From the NCBI RefSeq assembly GCF_032854445.1, contig NC_088300.1, positions 59,744,984 through 59,808,983 on the forward strand: 64,000 nucleotides of DNA, given 5' to 3'. Made by a program: the position numbers and the translations under genes. The DNA is from Liolophura sinensis (taxonomy: Eukaryota > Mollusca > Polyplacophora > Chitonida > Chitonidae). The notes beneath the pieces are model-generated. The model searched no databases. It worked only from the letters and a program-made list of their open reading frames with translations, and was not told where the DNA came from. This document shows, piece after piece, positions 24,509 through 37,199 of this stretch (positions are counted from its first letter, which is position 1; every line of letters begins with the position of its first letter).

Positions 24509-24784
24509 GGTATGATGCAACTACTAGTATAAATGACAACGGTATAGAGTTATGTTTTATGTGAAACACATGATGTAGTGTGTAGGGGTATTCTTTTATT
24601 AAGCAATGAGAGTGTCAGTCAGTGTATATGATTGATATACACTCCGTATATGGAGGTTGGTGCCTTAGTAATGATCTACCCAATAAGCTCTAGACAGCTA
24701 GACAGGACTGTCCAAGTCTATATCGCGAAGTCCGTTCAAGGTATTGGCTTTTGCGGAAAATTAGCAGGTTATCTGCAATGTTAT

Positions 24785-25935
24785 GCTTTACAGACACCTT
24801 GTCACTCAGACAACCACATCAGCAGCTTGATCCACAAGATACGTGGAATCACATCGTTGTATACAGAGAAATAGAGGGAGAGAACAATAGCTTGAATCTT
24901 TGTATTTACTTAATGACAACACCCTGAATCAAAGTTGTTTTGAAGGATATGTGATCTGAGGTACAATTGTATACATGATATAAAGGGTTGCTGGAGAAGA
25001 ACGCCTATCTTCTCAGAGACAGCTGACTGTAACCGAGAACTCATTGGATTCCACATTCAGGTCGTATATTCGTGAGAATCTGAGCGACTAACCCGACAAT
25101 GCCCACTGCACTGAGACTGTCAACTGAGCCTTCCTCACATGTAATTAGCCTTTCTGCAGAAAACCAAAAAAACCATGTAGGCTTTTTGTTGTCTACGGAT
25201 CCTGAAACACATTCGGTTTCTGTAAACAGTGGGGAGTCGATACTCCACGTCTACACGGAGATACACCATTTCTGACACGGAATCAAGCTGTTGTTGTTGT
25301 TGCGCCTTGTCAAGAACACCGCTGTCATCTGTCCTGTATTCTTTTCTTCTTCTTTTTTTTGCTTCAGCACCGAGGCTAGAAACTGCCTACAGTATCAGAT
25401 CGACCTGTGACTGGTTGGATGAGCGGGAGGTCATAAAGTTAAACCCCGCATTCAGGAGAACCATAAAGGTAAGTACCAAACAGCATGGCATACATGATTC
25501 CATCGCGCACAGGCCCAATCTGTTAACACAGTTAAACCTTTATGCCAATACACAGTGCACATGCAGATCTGAATGTAAGCTACCATGAAGACGGCTTTTG
25601 GCTAAAATCAATTTTAACCGGTTGCTTCGGAATCTTACAGCGTTATGTCTTAACAATATAACGTTATGAACATCCACATTCTTGTATGTGGTTTTACATC
25701 CGAAGGTTTTATCAAGTACGTGTAAGTCAAGAAGCTAGTGCAGTGGTTTGCCTGGGTCATCTCCGGTGTTTTCAACGCGTAAAAATGGACATGAAAAAAT
25801 TAAATTAAATTAATATGGCAGTTGTCTTATTACACGAAACAGGAGAAAATCACACCAACGCTATCCTGCTAGATTGCTCAGAGATTATTTGTGTAGTCCA
25901 CATCACCAAAGCCTTCGGATTGACCCTCAAACTTT
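24785..25935. repeat. Segmental duplication, copy B
   Basis: Direct repeat of 23253-24352, separated from it by a SINE fragment and about 275 bp. It ends within the CCACATCACCAAAGCCTTCGG block shared with copy A. Confidence 0.88.
25368..25468 (+). other. Exon-like open segment within copy B
   Basis: A strong pyrimidine tract and GCTTCAG precede a 101-bp open stretch that ends at CATAAAG before GTAAGT. One frame reads IRSTCDWLDEREVIKLNP; the matching frame in copy A reads IRSTCDWLDKWAVVELNP. The peptide is not recognised. Several differences between the copies change amino acids and a one-base indel sits near the donor, so at least copy A is probably inactive. This may be a relic exon rather than a live one. 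Confidence 0.3.
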
Positions 25936-27101
25936 ACCTGTGAATGGCTACAGTATGTACTATGATAGCAGATATACACAGATCCCCTGCAGAGAAACCA
26001 ATCTAACCGATAAAGCCACCTGGAGAATGCATATATAGGGTGTGGTCCATTCACCCCAATCATATGGATGTAGAGTTGGGATATCAACCAATTCTTTTTT
26101 CGATTTTGCCATGATAAAAAGTGTTAACACAGGCTGCATTTTATGGGTTTAAAGTGTTAAAAATTAGCCTGTCTAATTGTGCAAAGAACGTTGAATCTTA
26201 AGGAGCCGTTTCAAGGTCAACTCCATGTTTCCTGTACATCGTTAGACTGCTATCAGATTTCAACTTTCTGCCTCCTTAACGGATAAAGACTTATTTCGTT
26301 CTGCCATTGTATGCCAATGTTCGAAACCTGTTTCAAACACTGTAGTTCGTGACCTACTTTTTGGTTCCTTTATTTCTTTTTATGAAAAAAATACAAGAGG
26401 AATTAAGGAAATATTTATGATAGAAAGAGAATAAAACAATAGAGCGTCGCGTTCTGTTGTGTTTTACCATATAGTGGCAACAGCTTGGAGTATGCTGACT
26501 GTTGGTAAGCGTGGCTGATTTTAGCCGTCATCGACATGTGCACCCAGGGAATCATTCTGCTGAATAATACATAGCAATGTGCAGCTTCAACGATGTATAG
26601 TAAAGATATGGTTATATATTATTTGTAAAGAACATAACGTACACTGGATCCATTAGCACTACCTGGCAGGATGGGATATATTGCTCTACACAGTTGGCGT
26701 GGTGTCGTCCATTGAGACAACACCTCTGCACAACTATTTACACCTGCGCATTGATCACATTGAATGTACATCTTAATATTTCATCAAAATTTATTCGTTA
26801 GCCAAACTTGTGGATTTCACAGTTGTTTTAAGTGTTGTTTTAGGAACGTGTTATCCTTGAGAAAAAAAGGCTCAGTCTTCATGATGAATTCTAGGAAGTT
26901 GTTTTTAAATGAGCAAAGAATGCTGCATGTGTTTTGCGGGAAACACCTTCTTTATTCTTTGCATTGTGAAATAACAATGATTAGCGCTATGCAGCTATCG
27001 CTATTTTGAGCTATATTTGAGCTTCTGAGCTACTTGTAATTAACCCTTTGATTCATATTGGTTAATAATATGACAAACATGTGTTGTTGAATAGCTACCG
27101 T
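25936..27101. other. Non-coding DNA
   Basis: AT-rich. No supported gene, RNA or repeat seen. Confidence 0.45.
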
Positions 27102-27414
27102 TCCAGTGGCCTAAATGTTACAGCCTCCGCCTCGAAGTCGGGAGATCCGGTATCAAACCCAAAAGACTTTAAGAATGGTACTTGGCGCTCAGCACTGACC
27201 GTGAAGGCAAGGAAACAGGCTTGGTTGGCCAGCAGTCAGTATAATTTGACTGAGTGGCGTGTCATGCCTGATGTCCTGGGCATCATACTTCAGTGGCGGC
27301 AGCGAGAGGAAGACACAGTATATGTACACACACCTATTGACTCCTTGTCGTCATATGACTGAAAAATTGTTAAGTACCACGTCAAACCCAAAGCATTCAT
27401 TCATTCATTCGTTT
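27102..27414 (+). mobile_element. Second SINE family, near full length
   Basis: Begins with a degenerate tRNA-like head (CCAGTGGCCTAAATGTTACA; B-box-like GGTATCAAACC). It runs through the family body (aaggaaacaggcttggttgg, acttcagtggcggcagc, agacacagtatatgtacaca) to catatgactgaaaaattg and an ATTC-repeat tail. A SINE is moved by a partner LINE and encodes no protein. Confidence 0.82.
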
Positions 27415-27747
27415 TGAATAATTAAATCTTCTTAAATTTGGTTGCAAATGTTACATTGTATAATTGAAACATGATCTCTTTCTTGTCATTCTCTGTTGTC
27501 AATGACAGATCTTCTTGGTACATGCTTAGAATATTTAAAAATACCTTAGCTAAAGAAATTTGTGCAGCGCCTTGAGCAGTTCATGTTTAGATACTTTGTT
27601 ATTCAATAGCCAGACATCTGGCAAGGTGACCTATTGCAGACAGCTGGCGAAATTACGCTTCGTCTCTGTAGCGTATAGAATAGCACAGCTTGAAGACAAG
27701 TGGTCTTTAACAAATGTAAAACTAAGCGAACGGCCCCGTCAACCCTG

Positions 27748-28030
27748 TTCGTTTCATACCAAAGACTCAAAATGGTACTTGTTCCTGCCTCGCTTGACGC
27801 TCAGCACTGAAAGGTTAGAGCAAAGAAACTGGACTGATGGTCTCGGTGTCAGTATAATGTCACATGTTGGGGTGTCATGTCTGGTGTCTTCGATATTTCA
27901 GCAACAGCAGTACTTTTGCGGCATGTACTCACCCTAACACAAGAAGACACAGTATAAATACACACACCTATTGACACCAAGTCGTCATTGTTATGCACGA
28001 CATAAAACCGCAAACATACATACATATAAA
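27748..28030 (+). mobile_element. Second SINE family, diverged copy
   Basis: Body blocks gcctcgcttgacgctcagca, gtgtcagtataatgtcacat and agaagacacagtataaatac are clear. The head is degenerate and the tail has turned into ACATA repeats. The long open frame overlapping it is repeat-derived. Confidence 0.75.
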
Positions 28031-29599
28031 CACACACATATATACACCAACGCCGTCGACCGTTTATTGTCTCCAAAACGCCATTAACAATGAGAGTAAA
28101 AGAATCTAAAAATTCACAGATCAAATAAGACCGGGATTGATCCCGCACCCTATGCTTTTATGATGGTGAATTTTGCTTTAAAGATATTCGTCTAAGATCA
28201 GATAACATTAAAGTTTCAAAAGCAACAAAGCGTGCATGCTACAGTATTATTAATTTAACTCAAAGCCACTTATTACTTCAACACTCTATTTTTTAATCCA
28301 TTGATATTTGGAATATTTTACAATAATAATGTTAATAGTGTTAATTCATTTCCGTATGAAAAGCTATGCGCTGTACTATAATTTTGTGCTGTTGTGATAC
28401 ACTCATGAGCCCTATTCAGACCATTAGGCCAACAATCTAGGCGGTAAACATTACCTGTTGGCGTCTGACTCCGTAATTACACTATCACTCATTCAAAACC
28501 CCAAGAGGTCTCAGCCAATTGTTGGTTGTGGATACTATAATGGAGTGGAATCCCAGGTAATGATAAATCTGCCCTTGTAGACCTCATTATAGATGAAAGC
28601 ATTTTGTCATACTTATCGAATACCCGTAAGTCATAAGATTTATTCTCAAAGGACTAACCCGATCCCCTTGTGCTCTGATACGATTTTACATCGTATATAA
28701 CATCCCTTTTACCATGAAGAACCATAACTCAATCTCTAAAGTAACGATTATTATTTGCACAGTGTTACATGTAAGTCTACATGTACAGTCTACAATGTAT
28801 ACGTGGCAGTTAATGTCCATGGGTTTCATTTACATTCATTTGCTTGCTTGCTGTGTTGATGTAAATCCCATATGACTAGCACGATTAACGTCACGTCAGG
28901 AATCTCTGTTATCCGGGTTAGACATTGCTCACGTGCATGTCATTTTAAAACACAATATATGACCCTTCTTGTTCGCATTGGCAGGTAGGAAGTTCTTTAT
29001 ACGCGTGTGCACAACAGGGTCAATAGGGTGTGGTCGATCAGTCCAACTGTCATCGATTCCCAGGACTCGGATCAATTACCAGATGTACTGTTTGTGACCT
29101 ATACTATTACACGTCAATGGCTGCACACAACAGGAAATCTGTCTGGGTTAGTGTGCATACTCAGACGCCTGTATAAAACTCGATGTATGTGATATAGATT
29201 GCAATCTCATAGGTATAAGTCCACCAAAGGTTTATTCACTTGCGCGAAAAACGCCAAAGCGAAACTTGAGAGATAAAAATGCTTATTTCATTTCTTATTT
29301 TTCCCCTGGTTTCTAAACAATGTGAAGAGCGAAAATATTACCCATTTAAAAATGAGCTTGGAATTGAGGATTGTATTAGGTGGTATGCAGCTCACGGACT
29401 GCGAACTTGGCTTGGCTTGTTTGGTTCTGACAAATAGTCCTCAATCGATACAAGATGTGACAATTAAAACTACTGAGCAGCAAGGGTCACACCATCACTG
29501 CAAATTCACACTGCTACATCCTGCAAAAAAAATGATTTCGTCTTGCACACAGGCCCTTCGTTAAGTGAATGACACATAGGATGTGAACAAAAATGACGG
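28031..29599. other. Non-coding DNA
   Basis: No convincing gene or repeat seen. Confidence 0.45.
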
Positions 29600-30440
29600 A
29601 CAGACAGATGGCATGGCGGGGGTATCCCCGTAATCGAATGCGTCGTGACGCCGCGCCTGGTCCGTCTCGCCTTCCCCGTATTCGACTAAATGAGTGCTTG
29701 AGGTTTAACGTCGTGCTTAACAATGGTTCAGTCATATAACGACGAAGGCAAGTAAGAAGCGTCGACCCAGCCATTATACTGATACGGATCAACCAGTCGT
29801 TGCAGTATCCATTTAATGCTGAACGCCAATCGAGGAAAGTACATCTTCCTCTTTTAAAGTCTTACGTGTGACCCCACCCAGGATTGACCCTGGATCTACC
29901 GCTCCCGAAGCGGACGCTCTACCAACTGTGCTATCAGGGCCGGTTCCACGTAATCGAGTACCCCTTGACGCTACGCTGTACTTGGCGTCGACATCCCAGT
30001 AATTGAATACTTCCTTACAATACGCTGGCTTTGCGGCGGCATCCCCGTAATGGCACATGCCTTGACGCAAAGTTGGCTCGGCGGAGACATCCGAAATCGA
30101 GTATCTCTTGACGCTTAATGACGGCATTCGCGTTAATGAATATCCCTTAACGCAACGCTGGCTTTGCGGGGGCATCCCCGTAATAGAATACCTCTTGACA
30201 CCACGCTGGCTTGGCGGCGATATCCCCTAATCTCATAGCCCTTGACCACGTCATCACCGTGTTTGATTACCGCTTCGCCCTACACTGGCCTTACGGCGAA
30301 ACCCCCCATATTGTGTAGTTTTTTGCACCGCACTGACTTGGCCGCAGGCATAAACGTAATCGAATACTTTTAATTGACGCTATGTTGGCTTGGAGGCGGC
30401 GTCCACGTTATCTAATAACCCTGGACCATTTCACCACCGT
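29600..30440. repeat. Degenerate ~50-bp minisatellite split by a SINE
   Basis: Diverged units carry GGCATCCCCGTAATCGAATA, then CCTCTTGACGC and ACGCTGGCTTGGCGGCG. Units occur at 29608-29687 and resume at about 29947-30440. The gap is filled by the SINE at 29688-29946. The GC content is above that of the surroundings. Confidence 0.82.
29688..29946 (-). mobile_element. SINE with recognisable tRNA-like head
   Basis: On the minus strand it opens with TGATAGCACAGTTGGTAGAG (A box and D arm). An anticodon-arm-like CCGCTTCGGGAGCGG and a B-box-like GGGTCAATCC follow. The second-family body then runs to tcgtcgttatatgactgaac and a short tail. It resembles a tRNA gene, but the T loop is short, a SINE body is fused to it and no aminoacyl stem closes. 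It is therefore called a SINE and not a tRNA gene. Confidence 0.8.
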
Positions 30441-30470
30441 GTTTGACATTGGATTGGTGGTCGTTATATA

Positions 30471-31322
30471 TACTGAACAAAGAAAGAAACTTCACATTTA
30501 AAGAAATTAATTAAATTCAAAATGGCTAGAACAAGATATTTATTATGGGCGAATATCGTAATGACCTGGTCTATGTTCGAATATTACATATTTCGTGTGA
30601 TAATGCTTGACTAGCCAATCCTGCACCTGGTTTATTCTGACACACGTAAACCTTAATGAACGTCTATGCTGTGCACAATTTCATCGGTTAAACTCAGACA
30701 TTGGAAAAGGGTTCTGATTAGTGATGGAATCACGTTTTACGCTGCGATTTACCGATGGAAGAGAGCAAGCGTGGCGTTGGAACAGTGAAGGTCACGCCCA
30801 GCACTATGTGCAGGAAGTTGGTCAATCTCTTGTAGCATAATGGTTTGCAGGAACGTGATTTCTCCAGGAACTTGCGGTTACATCTTTTCGTATTACGTGG
30901 GAACCTGAATGCAGTGGGATATCATGGCCAGGCCCATGTCCTGAAACTGGTGCTGTTTATGACTGCTCGTGATACAGGCATTCCAACATGACAATGCGAC
31001 ACCACACGTCATGCTTTGCTCAAGTGTGTTAGAGAAGCAGACAACGTTGCCTTGCCGTTGTGAATGCGAGAGCGGGGTACGCGCGCTACTGAACAAGCTC
31101 CAATACAGAGGGCTACTTCCGGTGAAATCAAAAAGTGACCCCATCGTGTGCACTGCTGACTATGGAGAGTGCCACAAACGCACCCTGACACCCTAATGTT
31201 TGACCCTGTTTTAGTGTACGCTCATTACGTCCATAAAAAAATTTATCCAGTAGCAACACACTTTCTACTGCAAGGGTATGTTTGTAACATAAAGTTACAC
31301 GTGAAGTGTTTTTTGTTCAGTG
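30471..31322 (+). mobile_element. Decayed Tc1/mariner element with inverted termini
   Basis: The left end TACTGAACAAAGAAAGAAAC and the reverse complement of the right end (CACTGAACAAAAAACACTTC) match as terminal inverted repeats, and TA lies next to each end. Inside, about 30721-31030 encodes broken Tc1-like transposase: SRFTLRFTDGREQAWR after a one-base shift, GNLNAV, and FQHDNATPHV, which corresponds to the family's QQDNARPH block around the second catalytic Asp. Stops and frame changes throughout, and loss of the N-terminal DNA-binding part, show it is dead. Confidence 0.78.
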
Positions 31323-31361
31323 TATCAGCATGTTTACTAAGTACTCTACTTATCAGTATGT

Positions 31362-31642
31362 TTATTTGATTTATTTATTTGATTGGTGTTTTACGCCGTA
31401 CTCCAGAATACTTCACTTATACGACGGCGGCCAACATTATGGTGGGAGGAAACCGGGCAGAGCCCGGGGGAAACCCACGACCATACGCAGGTTGTTGGCA
31501 GACGTTCCCACTTACGGCCGGATAGGAAGCCAGCATGAGCTGGACTTGAACTCACAGCGAGTTCACAGCGACCGCATTCGTGAGAGGCTCCTGGGTCATT
31601 ACGCTGCGCTAGCGCGCTAACGAACTGAGCCACGGAGGCCCC
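31362..31642 (-). mobile_element. Full-length tRNA-headed SINE with target duplication
   Basis: On the minus strand: GCCTCCGTGGCTCAGTTCGT (A-box region), a B-box-like GAGTTCAAGTCCAGC, then a conserved body (gctggcttcctatccggccg, gggtttcccccgggctctgc, ggcgtaaaacaccaatcaaa) and an AAATA tail. A 13-bp direct repeat, CTTATCAGTATGT / CTTATCAATATGT, flanks it at 31349-31361 and 31643-31655. A small duplication (acagcgagttcacagcga) lies in the head. The layout fits tRNA-derived SINEs of molluscs, such as V-SINEs, but no family name is assigned. Overlapping open frames are not genes. Confidence 0.9.
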
Positions 31643-31655
31643 CTTATCAATATGT

Positions 31656-34301
31656 CTTACATTTATGTAAATAATTGTATAAATATAAAGATGTAAATGA
31701 ATTAAAACATTAGAATAGATGTAAGGAAAGTGTACCTTTAAGGCATTGTGTATGTCACTGTATTAGATCATATTCATGGAAATAATGATTAATAATGAGG
31801 TATAGAAGGCGTGATAATATTCTATTTTGAAGAGATATGCCAAACTCTTGCTGCTCGAACTCATACTTAAAAAGTGGCAAACCTCATGCTTTTTACGTTT
31901 GTGGAAATCATCAGGATTTTCCTTGTCTGTTACAGGTAATTATGATTGAGTGGTAACAATTATCTACGATATCAACTTTAACACTCCCTAAATGTCAGCA
32001 GAGAACTAGATAGGTCAATATACGGGTCGCCAATAATAAACTTCATCAGTGGGCATGCATAAGATAATTAAGCGTTTACATGTTATATACGCATGAGTCT
32101 GTGACCACTTGAATAGCTCAAGAAACTATCTCTGTGCAATGTCTCACCCTAGATTAGCCAGGAATCATAAATACCACACTGAATTCATATATGGCTTCCA
32201 ATACCTGAGCAAACAGTTGCCATTCACCTTCGCACATCAGTTACTGAGTACACAGCTCAAGTTATGAGATAAAGAATAACCGTGAGTTGTGGCGCAATTC
32301 TTACCACTGGCCTGGAAACACCGGCTATACTTGTTTTCGTGTTCTTGCAGGAATGCAGTGAACACAATGAAGTGCTTCATTTTCCCTTATTACCCTGTAA
32401 ATATTTCATTAGGTAACATTGTTATTGTTGTTGTCATGTTTGAAGCGACCAGCAAATGAGAATACTACACCTAGAAGGCATCTGACTCATGCATACGTTG
32501 ATGCAGGACTTACATATACTGACATACACAAGTCTTCTTTAGCTCATGACGAGCCTCAAGGCATTTATTCTGTTATGCCGCTAGTTTACATTAGGTATAG
32601 CTCACTTGGACTATGGTATAAGTGAATTCCGTAGGTTATCTAACGCTCTTCGTTGTAGGTTTGGCGCTTATGCCACGTTGCACATTTTCACATGCCAATT
32701 TAGACGTTCGTGTCCTTTGTTTTGTACTCAGTCAGTGATTCTAACATTATTTCGAAAATTTCGTTCAGTAAACAGGTATTAACAGAGACGTTACCACAGG
32801 ATATAATTACATTACTGAAAGTGCAACATAAATAGTCAAAACATAGTACGTAGCATGACCTAAGGGGTATGGTGAAAAAAATTTCACATACCAGCAGCTA
32901 TAAAATGTGACACATACATTTGTACAACTCCATGTCGGTAGACCAACAGCTTGTAGGGCCTAGAGCAACGTAAGGTAAACACATTTTCTCAGGAATACAA
33001 GTACATAGCTATATGGAAATTCGTATTTTGCCTAACTACATAGGAACTGTCCAGTTGGAGGAACTAGGTGTAATTGTCAATGATTTTTTGACAAGCAATG
33101 CATATGTTTACAAAAGGTCAAAGAAACTTCAAACGTTCCTAGTCGCAAGGCCAATCGCATTCTCCTAATGACGAGACTAAGACAGCTCTCGCACGAATAT
33201 TCGTCTCAAAAATGGGGACGCACTCTTGAAAGTCGCCATTCAAAAATTCACAACCCTGGCTTCATGGTGCTCTTAGAATTACACGTGGAACGAAAGTGAA
33301 CAATGTATCAGCGACGGAAAACGAGTGTGATTGATTTACGCAGTAGTCCCATCATGATGGTTCTTTTTAGTTTGACAACGACCAAATAGCCGATCGTTTC
33401 TTCTTCTTGTCTTGATACGCTCCGATGTGTTGGGTGAATTCGAGCAGATACACAAACCTAAATTTTGGTTTATCGTTCCAAGTTGAACGACGCACTCATA
33501 TAGGGAAATGGCCTAAATTTGTGCGTGAAGAAAAAATGGGTTGAACTTTAAGCTCGTTACCGAGTGACTATACCGACTGGCCTCTTAAAGAAGTCCGGCA
33601 GAAAGAAAATGGATCGTACGTACATCTTGGAGCTGATATCTCGACGTAGGCTCGAGGAAGGAAGTGAGGTTGCGCTGAGTAGCCTCCCCTTTATTGTTCA
33701 ACGAGAACACAGTTGTGGCCATTGCCTTGTGCACGTGCATTTTCGTGCATCACATTTGGTAGTTTATTTATGATTTTAGTCAGTTTCAAAGATATTTTCA
33801 CTCGACCTTCGACGGGTTAATTAATATTCCTATAGTGAAAATGAGATCATGTGATGAAAACAAAATTTAAATCATAGTAGAATCATAGATCGTAAATTGC
33901 ACAGCTCTAGGTTACGCCATAGTAAAAGAAACAAAACAGTACGAAAACAGAATCATTAACAAATAAAGCACAGAAAATGCTCAGTGAGAAACTGTTTGAT
34001 TTGATGATTAGAATACCATGAGAATTGTGAATAGTGGCAAAACTGGTTTTGTCGGCTGCATGTTTCTAACTTCCTTGGCGTATCTCCATGTTTGAATGTG
34101 TTACTATCTTGTAACACTAAATGTACACATTTCTCAAATTTGAGATCATGTATGGTAAACTGACTTTTATTTTTCCCAAAGCAAATATCGTGCAAGTCTT
34201 TAGTATGTTATTACTTATGGTATATACGACCCGTAATACCAGATCGACCAGTAAGATGAAATTTTAACAACTGGTCATACAAAACACCACGTGGTTCATT
34301 A
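31656..34301. other. Non-coding DNA
   Basis: Short open frames only, none with recognisable protein features. No repeat array seen. Confidence 0.45.
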
Positions 34302-34500
34302 GATTTATTTGACTGGTGTTTCACGCCGTACTCAAAAATATTTCATTTATACCACGGCGGCCAGCATTATTGCGGGAGGAAACTGGGCAGAGTCCGGAGG
34401 AGACCCTCGACCATCCTCAGGTTTCTGACAGACCTTCCCACCTACGGCCGGAGAGGAAGCCAGTATGAGCTGGACTTGAACTCACAGCGACCGCATTGGG
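34302..34500 (-). mobile_element. Truncated tRNA-headed SINE
   Basis: Tail, body and part of the head match 31362-31642 (tgactggtgtttcacgccgt, agccagtatgagctggactt). It ends at gcgaccgcattgg; the A-box side is missing. Confidence 0.85.
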
Positions 34501-34758
34501 ATGGTTCATTTGAAACAATGCATTAAAATCCTCCAAACCGGTTGCATTGATTACCAATACATACCAAACAATACAGGAATAACGCTAACAATAAAACAAT
34601 GCCTTAATTACAAATATATTTACACAAGATGATGTACATCTAGGCCTTGTATTAGGCGTTCAGATACCAATAGTAAACGATAAAGAAATTATGAAGTAAT
34701 CATGTAAACAGAAGCAACGAACCAGAAAGACACGAAAAATGCTCCCGAATAAGCATTT

Positions 34759-35179
34759 GGATAGTATTCATGTACAAGCTAGTTTATGAGTTGCCGATTG
34801 TTAATCCATCCGGATAGTATACATGCTCAAGCTAATTTATCATTTGTCGATCGTTAATCCATCCTGACAGTATTCATGTACAAGCTAGTTTATGAGTTGC
34901 CGATTGTTAATCCACCCGGATAGTATACATGCTCAAGCTAATTTATCATTTGTCGATCGTTAATCCATCCTGACAGTATTCATGTACAAGCTAGTTTATC
35001 AGTTGTCGATCGTTAATCCATCCGCATAGTATATATGTACAAGCTAGTTTATCATTTGTCCATCGTTAATCCATCCTGACAGTATACATGTACAAGCTCC
35101 TTTGTCAGTTGTCGATCGTTAATCCATCCGGATAGTATACATGTACAAGCTAGTTTATCAGTTGTCGATCGTTAATCCA
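34759..35179. repeat. 53-bp tandem array with alternating unit types
   Basis: About eight units of GGATAGTATACATGTACAAG, then CTAGTTTATCAGTTGTCGAT, then CGTTAATCCATCC. Two unit variants alternate at the left end (GGATAGTATACATGCTC and TGACAGTATTCATGTAC), forming a 106-bp higher-order period. Several units carry the palindrome CGATCG. Confidence 0.95.
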
Positions 35180-37199
35180 AAATATGTACCTCAACCTGCG
35201 CCTGATTCCAACTTTCACCTGTTCGCTAAGCTCATTTATTTAACACAATCCATATCCTTCTTCTGGCTCCCACCGTGTTAAGAGCAATTAGATATAGTTA
35301 TAAAGGAATTCATATTTACTTGAACTATTTTCAATGAAAATGTGAGAATCTTGGAGTGAAGGCAATTGATGGAATATTCCTGACAGACTAGTTTTCGAAG
35401 TAGTACAACTTAATGTTGATTAAAATCGTGGCACAACACGCAAGATCTAACAAATACTACAAGAAAACATAGGTACGCGTCATAAACATATATTACTACA
35501 AAAGTAACAGTGGACTTTTAGTTATTAATTTGTTTTGTGCTTTGTTGTAAACAGTCTATCTATCAAACAGCCAGCTAGTACTTTGCCCTTGGTTTAAATT
35601 CAAAAACACGACGCGCGTATACGCCTGACAGGTTCGATCCAGAAGTTTTAACGGCAGGATCACTGTTAAAAAACGGTTTACCGATACAAGAATTTTCTAC
35701 AAGCTGGATGACTTAGTGTAAACGAAGCAGTAAGACTGTCTTGAGTACTAAAGGGTAGTGAAATAATCTTGCTGGACGTATAAACCATATAAACACAGGC
35801 CAAGCATTCTTCGTACTGAGTACGTAGACTCCTGTCCAAATGAAGGGGTATATTAACAAAAGACACATCTCAGTACCAGGTGCAATTAACCGCATTGGAC
35901 TGACGGACTGCGATAAGTGGTTTATAGAAGTGTAGCCTCTGGAAATCGACACAATCAACTTTACATTTAAGCCACCTGTGTCACGGCGATAACATCAAGG
36001 GGCACTCCCGGAATAGAGCAGCATGGTGATTACAGGTTAGCTGATTAGAACACTCTTACGGGATGAATTCGTTGGAAGCTGTACATATACATTATACATT
36101 TTGGGAAGATATGAAATAAATCTGACTCAACAGATCTAGACGTCGTGACTGGCCTTCGTACAGAACACATGTTGCCATAAATATTTTGCCATGCTATTAC
36201 TTGGTATTCCACAGTAATTAAGAGGGATCAATGTCATTATGAAGATACAGCAGAGTTGTACACTTCATGTTATTGGAGAGCTGATGATATTTATCTCAGT
36301 AACTGTCACATTGTGATCAGAAAGACACATTTGACGAAGGACACTGCATCTGTGTGAACAAAATCCAGAATATGGCCCAAGGTAAGCAAAATTGCCTTGC
36401 TGGACAATTTAACTTGAAGCAATACCTCCTTTCACCAACTCGTTACCCGCTTCTCTTTGCTCACTGTTTGTGTATCAAACAGGGTAATACTATATTATAT
36501 TTAGATAGAGAAACAGTTGGGTGTGTTTATTCCGAGATCAGTTTTGCATCATAGTTTCATAACTGCTTGTTTATTACCCGAAACGCTATTCAATATTATG
36601 TATCTCCCAAAACAACCGAACCTCGTTAAAACTCTTTTTAGTTGTTTTTTAATTTATTTATTAGATCACAGTTTGTCAGTTGTTGTCATTAAAAATTCGG
36701 TTACATGATGACTGTCAGATGTGTAAGGGGGAGTGTCCGGTGTAAACCATCAGGCTTACCCTGTATCCGTCCAATCAATCCTGCTGAGTTAAAACCTCAT
36801 ACAGCATTTATGACATGTTGTTGAATATGTAGGCCATCCGCAACTTGTTATGTAAAACCTTAGCGTATCAGGGGAATCCCCGTCTAGGCTCCCTTCAGCT
36901 TTATCTCCTTCTGAAAGCAATTAGGGGTTTTTATTAGTGTTTATAACCCGGGGCATAAAAGTTGTATATTCTCAGTGTAGAGTTACATTGCATAGAATAA
37001 TTTGACCAACATGCACAACTTTATGTTGTGCATAGGCATAATATTGACAGTGTATTGAAATGGTGAATGGAATGGTTTTGTATTCCATCTGGATACAGTG
37101 TGGCCACAAACATCAGTTATACCTATCAAGCGAGATAACACAACCTTGGCTTCAGAATAGCCATGGAAATAGAACCTATAAACATAGCAGTCATTAGGT
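35180..37199. other. Non-coding DNA
   Basis: No gene recognised. ATGGCCCAAG at about 36372 is followed by GTAAGC and could be a tiny first exon, but nothing supports it. Confidence 0.4.

Noticed and set aside
29860-29946. tRNA gene on the minus strand
   Set aside because: It has A- and B-box-like parts and an anticodon-like arm, but the T loop is short, no acceptor stem closes and a SINE body follows directly. It is the head of a SINE.
31306-31633. Open frames of 104 and 80 codons on both strands
   Set aside because: Both are translations of the full-length SINE.
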